DNA from: JAGPUQ01 sp050179115
GTDB lineage: Bacteria > Pseudomonadota > Gammaproteobacteria > Pseudomonadales > Porticoccaceae
Assembly (NCBI GenBank): GCA_050179115.1
Contig: JBFXFL010000038.1
Span: forward strand, 1 to 27,816
Direction: 5' to 3'
Length of the DNA stretch: 27,816 nt
Positions 1-7,375 of this stretch are shown here, piece by piece. Numbering within the stretch: the stretch's first letter is position 1; every line of letters begins with the position of its first letter. The notes beneath the pieces are model-generated. The model worked only from the letters and a program-made list of their open reading frames with translations. It made no database searches and was not told where the DNA came from. The translations under genes were made by a program, and so were the position numbers.

Positions 1-215
1 CGGTCATGGTCGCGGTCTGCCAGTTGAACGGCCCAGGTAGCGGCAGGAAAGGGGTTGCGGATGTTCTGCACGCGGCTCGCGGCGAACGAATTTTCTGCAA
101 CCACGTTCGCGGAGGCACACAAGGGCGCGGCCAGCAGTAGCGTCAACAGCCGGACTCGCAGCCCCCCGAACCGCTCGGCAGGCGCACGCAAACTGGTGAG
201 CGCACGTCGTTTCAT
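1..215 (-). CDS. Secreted protein of unknown function, C-terminus cut by window edge
   Basis: An open frame starts with ATG at 215 and runs off the left edge after 71 codons without a stop. The N-terminus has basic residues, then a hydrophobic stretch rich in Leu and Ala ending near a Cys-Ala-Ser-Ala segment, which reads as a Sec signal peptide. The ATG overlaps the stop of the preceding DUF3619-like gene in an ATGA (4 bp), so translation is probably coupled and the protein likely belongs to the same sigma/anti-sigma unit. In related operons the third gene is often a DUF3106 protein, but the visible part shows no DUF3106 signature, so no family is assigned. Confidence 0.6.
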   Translation of the reverse strand, partial: MKRRALTSLRAPAERFGGLRVRLLTLLLAAPLCASANVVAENSFAASRVQNIRNPFPAATWAVQLADRDHD

Positions 216-544
216 CCGTTGGCGCCGTCCAGACCGGTGTCGGCCAGCCAGGAGTAGAAGTCGAGCTCGTCATACAACTCTGCTGCCTCCATGCCCGGTT
301 GCGTGCTGCCACCCATGGGGTCTGGTGTCACCAGGAGATGCGGGCCCAGAGCCCACAGGCCGAGCGCGGCGGCGATCGCCATGCCCATGGCCGGCGGCAA
401 CCAGCTCCTGCGGCCAAACCGGCGCCTTGTGGGGGCCGCAAGCGCCGCGCGCCGGATATCGGCGAGACGGCGAATGGTCATTGGGTCGATGTCAGCTTCA
501 CGCGACCGCAGCGCGTCCTGCCAACGGCGTTCCTGTTCATTCAT
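212..544 (-). CDS. DUF3619-like single-pass membrane protein, probable anti-sigma factor
   Basis: The 110-residue protein has a charged cytoplasmic N-terminus (about 1-50), one membrane segment at about 51-72, and a short acidic periplasmic tail carrying an E-L-Y-D-E-L-D-F-Y-S-W-L stretch at about 89-100. This layout and tail match the small DUF3619-type proteins encoded directly after ECF sigma genes. The ATG at 544 overlaps the sigma factor stop as ATGA, the classic sign of coupled synthesis of a sigma factor and its inhibitor. Its own stop overlaps the next start in the same way. An upstream in-frame start would extend it by 26 residues into the sigma gene; this is unlikely because the coupled start is so well placed. 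The anti-sigma role is inferred from position and topology. Confidence 0.75.
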   Translation of the reverse strand: MNEQERRWQDALRSREADIDPMTIRRLADIRRAALAAPTRRRFGRRSWLPPAMGMAIAAALGLWALGPHLLVTPDPMGGSTQPGMEAAELYDELDFYSWLADTGLDGANG

Positions 545-1143
545 GGTCGAAATTCCTCCAACTGTTCCCTGAGGCTTTGCAGTGCCCGGAAATAATGGGT
601 TTTGACACTCCCCTGGGTACAACCCATGGCGCGCGCGGTATCGGCGGTGGAGAGTCCCTCCCAGCAGCGCAGCATGAACGCCTCCCGCTGCCGGCGCGGG
701 AGGGTGCCGAGCGCCTGCTGCAATGCAATGACACGGCGTTCCTGTTCGTGTCGATCCACCGGCGTATCGCGTGCGGGATCCACAATCTGGCCCAGAGGAT
801 CCGGTGCCGCATCGTCCTCCGCAGTCGCACTGCCGAACCAGCCAAACAGCCGGCGCTGGGCTTTGCGGGTACGGAAACTGTCGTTGATGCGGTTGTTGAG
901 AATGCGATAAAAGAGTGGCAGCCAGTCGGCAGGCACCTTGTGCCCATAATTCCGCACCAGCCGCAACATGGTGTCCTGCACGACATCCAGGGCTTCATCC
1001 CGATCCCGCAGCGCGGTATAGGCCATGGCGTAGGCGCGCCGTTCCACGCTGGCAAGAAATTGGTCCATGCCGAGCCGGGCCGGCGCCTCAGTCACGTCGG
1101 AAGGGGGAGTGTTGGCTAGCACAGTTGTCAAAAGTTCCGACAT
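541..1143 (-). CDS. ECF-type RNA polymerase sigma factor
   Basis: The 200-residue protein has the two-domain ECF layout. Region 2 spans about 28-95, with the D-E-A-L-D-V-V-Q-D-T helix at 49-58. Region 4 spans about 137-190, with an L-P-R-R-Q-R-E-A-F start and a helix-turn-helix ending G-S-V-K-T-H. A Pro/Asp-rich linker lies between them. It would direct core RNA polymerase to a small regulon. It is followed by a coupled membrane protein (probable anti-sigma) and preceded, 36 bp away, by a His-rich secreted protein on the same strand. The first 25 residues are not part of region 2 and no clear Shine-Dalgarno precedes 1143, so the ATG at 1068 (Met26) is an alternative start. Confidence 0.9.
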   Translation of the reverse strand: MSELLTTVLANTPPSDVTEAPARLGMDQFLASVERRAYAMAYTALRDRDEALDVVQDTMLRLVRNYGHKVPADWLPLFYRILNNRINDSFRTRKAQRRLFGWFGSATAEDDAAPDPLGQIVDPARDTPVDRHEQERRVIALQQALGTLPRRQREAFMLRCWEGLSTADTARAMGCTQGSVKTHYFRALQSLREQLEEFRP

Positions 1144-1179
1144 GTCGCGACACCAAGTTTGTTCCCGACGTCTTCCTGG

Positions 1180-1551
1180 TCAGTCGTCGAGTATTTCGTT
1201 CACGAGAATCGCGCCGCCGATAATCGCCAGCAGGTCATGGTCGCCGTGGTGGTCATGATGGCCACGATGATGGTCGCTGTAGTAGTAATGACGGGAGGGC
1301 CGATAGTAATGAACGGGATGTCTCTCATGGTAACCATGATAGTAGTGATGCTCGACCCTGGGTCGGTAACCGCCGTAGTGGCGCACGCTGTGATGGCGAT
1401 AACCGCGTCCGCCATGATCGCCACCGCGATAGTGCGTCTGACCGTGATCCCAGCGCGCTCCACCCTTGTAGCGGTCGTTATCGGCCAGCGCGGGATTTGC
1501 GGTCAACGCCAGTACGACAACAGCAGCAAACAGCTTCAGCGAGGTGTTCAT
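1180..1551 (-). CDS. Small secreted His/Tyr/Gly-rich protein
   Basis: The 123-residue protein has a signal peptide (about 1-23, ending Ala-Leu-Ala before Asp-Asn). A low-complexity middle (about 24-100) is packed with His, Tyr, Arg and Gly, with many His-His pairs. The C-terminal tail is hydrophobic to acidic and contains L-L-A-I-I-G-G-A. A His-dense periplasmic segment often binds transition metals, but no specific site can be read. The ATG at 1551 is preferred over the GTG at 1563 because it directly starts the signal peptide and is preceded by GGTGA about 5 nt away. It lies 36 bp before the ECF sigma gene on the same strand, so the two may share a promoter. Confidence 0.75.
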   Translation of the reverse strand: MNTSLKLFAAVVVLALTANPALADNDRYKGGARWDHGQTHYRGGDHGGRGYRHHSVRHYGGYRPRVEHHYYHGYHERHPVHYYRPSRHYYYSDHHRGHHDHHGDHDLLAIIGGAILVNEILDD

Positions 1552-1576
1552 TGGGGTCACCATTGGTGGTCAGGTG

Positions 1577-1585
1577 ATTGTAACA
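1577..1585 (-). promoter_or_regulatory. Extended -10 promoter element for the His-rich/sigma unit
   Basis: On the minus strand the sequence TGTTACAAT matches the extended -10 consensus TGnTATAAT with one mismatch. The expected start of transcription is near 1570, giving a leader of about 20 nt before the ATG at 1551. No good -35 hexamer lies at 17 bp, as is common for extended -10 promoters. The call rests on the hexamer and its placement only. Confidence 0.4.
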
Positions 1586-1621
1586 ACGAACTGCATGGCC
1601 GGAGGTTGACCTGAAAAGGCG

Positions 1622-1641
1622 GTGTCAGAGACGAATGACAC
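1622..1641. promoter_or_regulatory. Perfect GTGTCA-N8-TGACAC inverted repeat, possible operator
   Basis: GTGTCA at 1622-1627 and TGACAC at 1636-1641 are exact reverse complements with 8 bp between. The dyad is about 40 bp upstream of the proposed extended -10 of the His-rich/sigma unit, where an activator or repressor dimer could bind. The half-site spacing suits a helix-turn-helix dimer. No regulator is identified. Confidence 0.3.
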
Positions 1642-1661
1642 TTATCTGATATCTGAAGCGT

Positions 1662-1749
1662 CGTCACCCCCGCGAAGGCGGGGGTCCAGCGCTTTTTGCT
1701 GTGCTTCAGCGCTTGCAGTCACTGGATTCCCGCCTGCGCGGGAATGACG
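1662..1749. repeat. Pair of REP-like palindromic hairpins in inverted orientation
   Basis: Two related units face each other. The left hairpin at 1666-1685 has an 8-bp stem (ACCCCCGC/GCGGGGGT) with a GAAG loop, followed by CCAGCG. The right hairpin at 1726-1745 has an 8-bp stem (ATTCCCGC/GCGGGAAT) with a CTGC loop, preceded by CACTGG and followed by GACG. This is the widespread proteobacterial repeat of the type CTGGATTCCCGCCTGCGCGGGAATGAC, here as an inverted pair about 35 bp apart. It lies 3' of xthA and 5' of the His-rich gene, so it could also stop or protect the xthA transcript. Copies elsewhere in the genome would be expected. Confidence 0.75.
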
Positions 1750-1787
1750 CTAGAGATGGGATCAGGCTTAAGTAAGCGCCATTCGCG

Positions 1788-2600
1788 TCACAGACGGAAT
1801 TCCGCCCAGATCGGACAATGGTCGGATGGTCTTTCCATGGCGCGGATGTCGAGATCGATGCCACCGTCTTCCACCCGCTCGCTGAGACTCTTGCTGGCGA
1901 GGATGAAGTCGATCCGCAAGCCGCGCGGCGGGTCCTGTTCGAAGCCCCGGCTGCGGTAATCGAACCAACTGTAGGCATCCGGGCGGTCGCCATGGCGCTT
2001 GCGGAACGTGTCTTCCAGGCCCCAGCTCGTCAGCGCCGCGTACCATTCGCGCTCTTCCGGCAGGAAGCAGCATTTACCGGTGCGCAGCCAGCGCTTGCGG
2101 TTGTCTTCGCCAATGCCGATGTCGATATCGCGGGGCGCGACGTTCATGTCGCCCATGAGCACGACACGGTCGGTGGGGAGATGCTGGCGTTGCAGGGTGG
2201 TCAGCATTGCGCGGTAAAAAGCCGCCTTGGCGGGAAATTTCAGGGGATGGGCGCGGCTTTCGCCCTGGGGAAAATACGCATTGTAGATATGGACATCGCC
2301 ACCGGGCGCGGCGAAGCTGGCCTTGATGAGGCGCCGTTGCGAGTCCTCGCCGTCGTCGGGAAATCCGCAGGCGCTGGCGATGGGCGGAGCGCGGAAGAGC
2401 AGCGCAACGCCGTAGTGACCCTTCTGGCCATGGTAGATGGCTTGGTAGCCGAGCCGGTGTATGTCCTCCAGGGGAAACTGATCGTCCGCGACCTTGGTTT
2501 CCTGGAGGCCGATTACATCCGGCGCATGCCGGACTATAATCTCTTCCAACTGATGAGGTCTAGCACGTATTCCATTGATATTAAAGCAAACAATTTTCAT
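1788..2600 (-). CDS. xthA: Exodeoxyribonuclease III (AP endonuclease)
   Basis: This Mg-dependent 3'-5' exonuclease and apurinic/apyrimidinic endonuclease acts in base excision repair. The 270-residue length and all catalytic positions fit the E. coli enzyme: Glu34 in L-Q-E-T-K, Tyr109 in N-A-Y-F, Asp151 and Asn153 in G-D-M-N-V-A, Asp231 in R-I-D-F, and the terminal Asp260-His261 in P-S-D-H-C-P. The N-terminal M-K-I-V-C-F-N-I-N-G is typical and fixes the ATG at 2600. The start lies 3 bp after the prc stop, so it is probably read from the prc transcript, an unusual partner for xthA. The paired hairpins at 1662-1749 lie just downstream. Confidence 0.96.
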   Translation of the reverse strand: MKIVCFNINGIRARPHQLEEIIVRHAPDVIGLQETKVADDQFPLEDIHRLGYQAIYHGQKGHYGVALLFRAPPIASACGFPDDGEDSQRRLIKASFAAPGGDVHIYNAYFPQGESRAHPLKFPAKAAFYRAMLTTLQRQHLPTDRVVLMGDMNVAPRDIDIGIGEDNRKRWLRTGKCCFLPEEREWYAALTSWGLEDTFRKRHGDRPDAYSWFDYRSRGFEQDPPRGLRIDFILASKSLSERVEDGGIDLDIRAMERPSDHCPIWAEFRL

Positions 2601-2603
2601 GCA

Positions 2604-4736
2604 TCAGGATCCGGCGGCGCCCCCGGCGAGCTTTTCCCGGCGCCTCGCCAAAAGGTCGACATAATCGCCGAGGATATTGGTGGACTCCTTTAACAACGGG
2701 TCGTGCGCCAGATCGAGCTTGGGTTTGGCGGGAAGGGCGGCATCACCTTCATCGTCCGGACCACCCGCCAACGCCTCTTGTTCTTTGCGCCAGGCACCGA
2801 GATCCGCGTAGGGCGGCTCGCCCTTGGCCTTGCGCTGGGTATTGGCGAGCTCGAACAGGATCGCTTCGCGCTCTTGGTCGAGCCGTTCGCGCTCGGAACG
2901 TTTCAACGGCAGCTCTTTGATTGCACGGTTTTGTTCAGCGAATTTCAGTTCCTCGAGCAGATAGCGCCAGTCGGCATCGGTGACAACGCGGGCTTCGTGA
3001 CTCTGGATCAGCGGCGCCACCAGGCCATCGACATACTGGTACTTCTCGTACTCGGCCGGTTTGATGCGATCCCAGTGGAGGACACGGTCCTGACTCGCAT
3101 CACCTATCTCGTTCAGGTCGTAAATTGACGGAAACACGATATCAGGCAACACGCCGCGCTCCTGGGTGCTGTCGCCGGACACGCGGTAAAACTTGGACTC
3201 GGTCAGTTTGAGCTGGCCTTGCTTGAGCGGCGTCATCACCTGCACTGTGCCTTTGCCAAAACTCTGGGAACCGACAATGAGTCCACGCCCGTAGTCCTGA
3301 ATGGCGCCCGCAAAAATTTCCGAGGCCGAAGCACTCAGGCGATTGATCAGGACCACCAGTGGCCCCCGGTACACCGCCGGATGTTCCGCCATCTGATCCA
3401 AAGACACTTTTCCGCTGGCGCGCCGGATCTGGACCACTGGGCCCGGGTCGATGAACAGATCGGTGAGAGCCGTGGCTTCATAGAGTGAGCCACCGCCGTT
3501 GTTGCGCAGATCGATAATGATCCCGTCGACATTCTCGCCACGAAACGTCTGGAGGATGTTATAGACATCCCGCGTGGTGCTGCGGAAGTTTTCGTCCCGG
3601 TTGCGATAGGCTTCGAAATCCATGTAGAAGGTGGGGAGGGTGATGATTCCAAGATGCAATTCGTCGCTTCCCCTGGGGACGGTGATGACATCGCCACGCG
3701 CTGCCTGCTCCTCGAGTTTGACCTGCTCCCGGACGATGGTCACCGTATAGGAACTCCCCGCTGGACCTGAGGTTGCTGGAAGTATTTCAAGTCGAACCTG
3801 AGAATCTTTTTTACCGCGAATCAGGTCGACGACGTCGTCCAGACGCCAGCCGATCACATCGACCATCTCACCATCGGCGCCTTGCGCCACACCGGTGATT
3901 CGATCTCCCGCGCGCAAACGACCCTGTTTGTCCGCAGGGCCGCCGGGCACGATACGGACGATCTTGGTGTACTCGTTTTCGGCCTGCAGTACCGCCCCAA
4001 TTCCCTCCAGGGACAGCGACATGCTGATCTGGAAATTCTCCAGGCTACGCGGATCCATATAGGAAGTGTGCGGGTCGTACATTCCCGCGACCGCATTGGC
4101 GTAGAGCTCGAAAGCATCGCTCGATTGCTGCAGTCCGGCACGATGAAGCTGGCTCTTGTAGCGCTTGACCAAGAGTTCGCGCGCCGCGGTTGGTTCCTTG
4201 CCCGACATGATCAACCTGAGCATGCTGTCCTTCAGGCGACGACGCCAGTAATCGTCCGCTTCCGCGGTGTCCTTGAACCAGGCGCGGGTCTCGGTGTCGA
4301 TGGGCAGGGATTCGTCGATGTCGAAGTCGAATTTGGCGTCGCTTTCGAGAAAGGAGACACTCGCGTCCAGGCGCGCAATCAGCCGCTCGCGGAAGCGATT
4401 GAAGATGCGGAACGCCAGGTCGAGATTCCCCGCGCGCAACTCGTCGTCAAGCCGGGTACGCCAGGCATCGAACTCGGCAATGTCGCTGGCGAGAAAATAG
4501 GTCCTGCTGACATCCAGGTGCTTTAGATAGAGATCGAGCAGTTCCGATGAAAATGTATCGTCGAGGGTGAGGTGACGGTAGTGTTTCTTATCCAGCTGTT
4601 GCAGGATTTCGCGAATGCTGGCGCGTTGCCCGGCATCCGGTATGAGCGGTTCAAGAGCGCTTGCGAAACAGGCGATAAGCAGGCTCAGCAGCAGACCGAG
4701 CCGATAAGGAAGACGCATGCGGGAGGTCATCGACAT
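2604..4736 (-). CDS. prc: Carboxy-terminal (tail-specific) protease Prc
   Basis: This periplasmic S41 serine protease degrades proteins with nonpolar C-termini and helps control murein hydrolases. From the ATG at 4736 it is 710 residues, close to E. coli Prc (682). The order is: signal peptide (about 1-28), N-terminal helical domain (to about 230), PDZ domain (about 238-335, with G-G-P-A and L-R-A-G-D), protease core (about 360-545) and the C-terminal Prc-specific domain (DUF3340, about 550 onward). The catalytic set fits the family spacing: Ser470 in S-A-S-A-S-E, Asp481 in Q-D-Y-G-R, Lys495 in F-G-K-G-T. Starts at 4730 and 4718 are also possible, and none has a clear Shine-Dalgarno. The frame is open far upstream to about 5156, but that part lacks protein features and would bury the signal peptide. 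Confidence 0.94.
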   Translation of the reverse strand: MSMTSRMRLPYRLGLLLSLLIACFASALEPLIPDAGQRASIREILQQLDKKHYRHLTLDDTFSSELLDLYLKHLDVSRTYFLASDIAEFDAWRTRLDDELRAGNLDLAFRIFNRFRERLIARLDASVSFLESDAKFDFDIDESLPIDTETRAWFKDTAEADDYWRRRLKDSMLRLIMSGKEPTAARELLVKRYKSQLHRAGLQQSSDAFELYANAVAGMYDPHTSYMDPRSLENFQISMSLSLEGIGAVLQAENEYTKIVRIVPGGPADKQGRLRAGDRITGVAQGADGEMVDVIGWRLDDVVDLIRGKKDSQVRLEILPATSGPAGSSYTVTIVREQVKLEEQAARGDVITVPRGSDELHLGIITLPTFYMDFEAYRNRDENFRSTTRDVYNILQTFRGENVDGIIIDLRNNGGGSLYEATALTDLFIDPGPVVQIRRASGKVSLDQMAEHPAVYRGPLVVLINRLSASASEIFAGAIQDYGRGLIVGSQSFGKGTVQVMTPLKQGQLKLTESKFYRVSGDSTQERGVLPDIVFPSIYDLNEIGDASQDRVLHWDRIKPAEYEKYQYVDGLVAPLIQSHEARVVTDADWRYLLEELKFAEQNRAIKELPLKRSERERLDQEREAILFELANTQRKAKGEPPYADLGAWRKEQEALAGGPDDEGDAALPAKPKLDLAHDPLLKESTNILGDYVDLLARRREKLAGGAAGS

Positions 4737-5094
4737 TGACAGGAAGGCGCATTCTAGGCCATGCGCCCGCGCGGCGCACTTGGCGGACAGGGGGCCGGGC
4801 CATGCGCCCGAAAGCGAGCTCGGTCCCCGGCTGCGATTCAATTTAACATAATATACATTATGCGTACTTGTGTTCTTGCCACTAGGGTCTTGCAGCCTCC
4901 ACTTGCTCACGCCGAGCCCGCAGGCGCCATCCCGCTCACCACGGAGATCCAGGTCCGGCAGGAAATCCGGTTTGGCGTGCATCGGAAGTTTCCCTTTCCA
5001 CGCGAACTCCATATACCGGTGGTAACTGACGAATTTCCGCAAGATCACCACCGCCGTGCAACCTTGGGCTGCGCGCCCGGAAGCGCCTTTGCCT
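4737..5094. other. Upstream region of prc with an AT-rich palindrome
   Basis: This 358-bp stretch lies between the prc start and the stop of the IPT-like gene, both on the minus strand. At 4847-4862 it holds CATAATATACATTATG, an exact 6-bp inverted repeat (CATAAT/ATTATG) around 4 bp, standing out as the only AT-rich island here. On the minus strand the CATAAT hexamer differs from the -10 consensus by one base, but no good -35 is seen. It could be the prc promoter, an operator, or both. Open frames on either strand through this region have no recognisable domain and I do not call them genes. Confidence 0.45.
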
Positions 5095-5442
5095 TCAGTT
5101 TTGAGCAGTGGGTACCGCCATGAAGAATGGCTCGGAACTGCTATGCTGCGGTCCACCCTTCACTACGCGCAGCCGGTATGATCCGGCACTTGCACCGCGG
5201 GGCAGCTCCGCGACAATCTCCTGGTCAGAGGCTGACTGCACCCTCAGCAACTGCTTGCCCATGTACACGCCGGGCGTAGTAAGTCCAAAACCGCGACCTT
5301 GAATCGTCAATACAGATCGCTCGACGTCGATGAGTGTGCCATCGATCCAGGGCTGTGAACCACCACCCCGCCCGGCATGGGCAGCATTGCCGAACAGCGC
5401 GATGGTACCGAGAAGAATCGCGAACGGTATGTGCTTGTACAT
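5095..5442 (-). CDS. Small secreted IPT/TIG-like domain protein
   Basis: The 115-residue protein has a clear signal peptide (about 1-23, ending Ala-His-Ala). One compact beta-rich domain follows (about 33-110), with the pattern L-T-I-Q-G-R-G-F-G ... V-Y-M-G-K-Q-L-L-R-V ... I-V-A-E-L-P ... G-S-Y-R-L-R-V. That pattern is typical of IPT/TIG immunoglobulin-like domains, which usually serve in surface or protein binding. The ATG at 5442 has a strong GGAGG 5 nt upstream. It is on the same strand as prc but more than 350 bp away, so it is probably transcribed on its own. Single-domain secreted TIG proteins have no defined role; the binding function is inferred. Confidence 0.75.
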   Translation of the reverse strand: MYKHIPFAILLGTIALFGNAAHAGRGGGSQPWIDGTLIDVERSVLTIQGRGFGLTTPGVYMGKQLLRVQSASDQEIVAELPRGASAGSYRLRVVKGGPQHSSSEPFFMAVPTAQN

Positions 5443-5671
5443 AGTACCTCCCTGCGCTGGGCATCCAGCGTTTGTGTTGAATCCAGTATGGGCAAAGGCA
5501 AGGATTTTCGGATTAGAGACCTTGCCGGCAATGGCTTCTTGTATTCAAGCTGCCATACTAAAATGACCGCAATGTGTCAACCCGCCCAGCATGTCGGGAC
5601 GTGCGCCGGCTGCACATTAGATTCCTGTCGTCTGGGTGCCAGTGCCCGGAGTCAACCTTCCTGCCCGAGCC

Positions 5672-6127
5672 TTACCTGAGCGACGGCCCTGTCGTCTTGC
5701 CGGCCCAGCCGTCGGACAACTTGGCCCAGTGGTAAAGATGGAAAACCCGCTTGGCAAATTTCCACTTGCCATTCACGCGGCGGTAGTTGTCATCGTAATG
5801 GCCGCAAGCGGTAACGGACTCGCCCTTCTCGATCACGCGAATCTCTACCGCGCAGTTTCCGGTGGCGGTATCGCCATTGACCTGGATGACATGGTTCTGA
5901 ATGAACGGCTTGGGGCCGATGACGCCGACCTGCTCCTTGTACAACTTGCCGAGCTCGCTCTGACCGCGCCAGGAAGATTCGCCCATATGGAACTCGCCAT
6001 CGCTGGCGAACATATCCAGCAATGCATCGCCGTCCTGGGCCACCACGGCGTAGCAGTAACGCGCAGTGAGTTCGCGGATTTCGTCCTTGTCTTCGAGGAT
6101 TTGCAGACGCTGATCGAGGGTTTTCAT
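5672..6127 (-). CDS. SnoaL-like / NTF2-fold protein
   Basis: The 151-residue protein begins with two helices containing L-E-D-K-D-E-I-R-E-L-T-A-R-Y-C-Y-A, followed by D-A-L-L-D-M-F-A-S-D-G-E-F, the standard opening of the SnoaL_4 branch of the NTF2-like fold. Later strands carry H-Y-D-D-N-Y-R-R-V-N-G-K-W-K-F-A-K-R. Members act as hydratases, isomerases, dehydratases or non-catalytic subunits on aromatic, polyketide or steroid-like substrates; the substrate here is unknown. The ATG at 6127 has AAGGAGA about 7 nt upstream. It follows the thiolase gene by 31 bp on the same strand, so the two are probably co-transcribed and work on the same acyl-CoA or ring substrate. Confidence 0.85.
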   Translation of the reverse strand: MKTLDQRLQILEDKDEIRELTARYCYAVVAQDGDALLDMFASDGEFHMGESSWRGQSELGKLYKEQVGVIGPKPFIQNHVIQVNGDTATGNCAVEIRVIEKGESVTACGHYDDNYRRVNGKWKFAKRVFHLYHWAKLSDGWAGKTTGPSLR

Positions 6128-6158
6128 GATGATCTCCTTGGTTTTATTGATCTGAATG

Positions 6159-7349
6159 TCAACGTGTGAGGATGGTGAGCGTCGTGGCGGCGGTGTCGTC
6201 GTCGATCCAGCCGCCGCCGTTCTGCGCCATGCCGACGCGCGCGCCCTCCACCTGCCGGGCGCCGCAGCGACCCCGCAACTGGTCGGCGATTTCAATGATC
6301 TGGGCGCAACCGGTAGCGCCTACGGGATGGCCCTTGGCCACCAGCCCACCGCTGGTGTTGACCGGGATGCGGCCGCCCAGTTCGAGCTGACCATCGTGGA
6401 GCATTTGCAGCCCGGCGCCGGGTCGACACAACCCCAATTCTTCGACATAGATGAGTTCGGCGGGTGATGCGGCATCGTGGAGTTCAACGACATCGATATC
6501 CTCCGGTCCGACGCCCGCCATGCCATAGGCTTTCGCGGAGGCGCGCGCGTTGCAGCTCGCCCCGCCCGGCATTCCGGACACCAGGGTGATGGTGGCGGCA
6601 CGCACCGCATCCAGGCCGCGCTTGCGGGCGAAGTCGGCGGAACAGAACACCAGTACCGCAGCGCCGTCGCCGATGGGCGAGCACATCGCAAGTTTCAACG
6701 GCTCGACAATGGTGCGACTGGCCATGATGGCGTCGAAGGACATTCCGCCCTGGAATTGCGCCTTGGGATTGAGCGAGCCGAAATGGTGGCTCTTGGCCGC
6801 GACCCGCGCGAAATCCTCGACGGTGGCGCCGGTCTGCGCCATGTATTTGCGCGCCTTGGCGGCGTAGATATCCATGAATCCCGACCGCCCCGGGGCACTG
6901 GCCGCGGTGAGCGGATCGTCGGAGCCGGTCTCGGCACGAATTTCTTCCAGATCCATGGCGGCGGCCAGGGCGCGGAAGGAAACATTCTTGTCGGGATGGG
7001 TCATTTTCTCCGCGCCGATGGCGAGGGCGACCTCGGCCTGCCCGGACGCCACCGACAACCAGGCGAGATGCGCGGCGCTGGAAGCCGAGGCGCAGGCGTT
7101 CTCGATGTTGATGATCGGCTTGCCCAGGAGTCCGCTCTCGCGCAGGGCGACCTGTCCGGGAATCATCTCCTGGCCGGTCAACAGCCCCGCCGCCGCATTC
7201 CCGAAAAAGATGGTTTCCACATCGGCGGTCGTGGCTTTCGCATCCACCAACGCTTCGCTGAGCGCCTCGGTCACCAGACTGCGGATACTGGCATCCGGGT
7301 ATTTGCCGAACCGGGTCATCCCGGTGCCGCCGATCATGACTTCGCGCAT
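6159..7349 (-). CDS. Thiolase-family protein (SCP2/acetyl-CoA acetyltransferase-like)
   Basis: The 396-residue protein shows the full thiolase fold: an N-terminal G-G-T-G-M-T-R-F-G strand, the nucleophile loop N-A-C-A-S-A-S-S-A with Cys86, and the C-terminal G-G-L-V-A-K-G-H-P-V-G-A-T-G loop with the catalytic His. It belongs to the SCP2-thiolase/lipid-transfer branch, which cleaves or forms 3-ketoacyl-CoA. Two things are odd. The H-D-C motif of that branch reads H-D-A-A-S, and the C-terminal loop reads A-Q-N-G-G-G without the C-x-G cysteine of classical thiolases, so the usual second cysteine is missing. The ATG at 7349 has GGAGGT 8 nt upstream. It precedes the SnoaL-like gene. Confidence 0.87.
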   Translation of the reverse strand: MREVMIGGTGMTRFGKYPDASIRSLVTEALSEALVDAKATTADVETIFFGNAAAGLLTGQEMIPGQVALRESGLLGKPIINIENACASASSAAHLAWLSVASGQAEVALAIGAEKMTHPDKNVSFRALAAAMDLEEIRAETGSDDPLTAASAPGRSGFMDIYAAKARKYMAQTGATVEDFARVAAKSHHFGSLNPKAQFQGGMSFDAIMASRTIVEPLKLAMCSPIGDGAAVLVFCSADFARKRGLDAVRAATITLVSGMPGGASCNARASAKAYGMAGVGPEDIDVVELHDAASPAELIYVEELGLCRPGAGLQMLHDGQLELGGRIPVNTSGGLVAKGHPVGATGCAQIIEIADQLRGRCGARQVEGARVGMAQNGGGWIDDDTAATTLTILTR

Positions 7350-7375
7350 GGCGCTGTACCTCCGGTCTGGGACTT

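Noticed and set aside
55..1119. 354-codon open frame on the plus strand
   Set aside because: It lies opposite the overlapping sigma and DUF3619-like genes, has no domain pattern, and is explained by GC-rich antisense frames lacking stops.
1200..1463. His-rich region as a tandem DNA repeat or a gene on the other strand
   Set aside because: The repetitiveness follows from CAC/TAC codons of the His/Tyr-rich protein, which has a signal peptide in the minus frame; other frames have none.
4737..5156. Upstream extension of the prc frame
   Set aside because: It would place about 140 residues without domain features ahead of a clear signal peptide.
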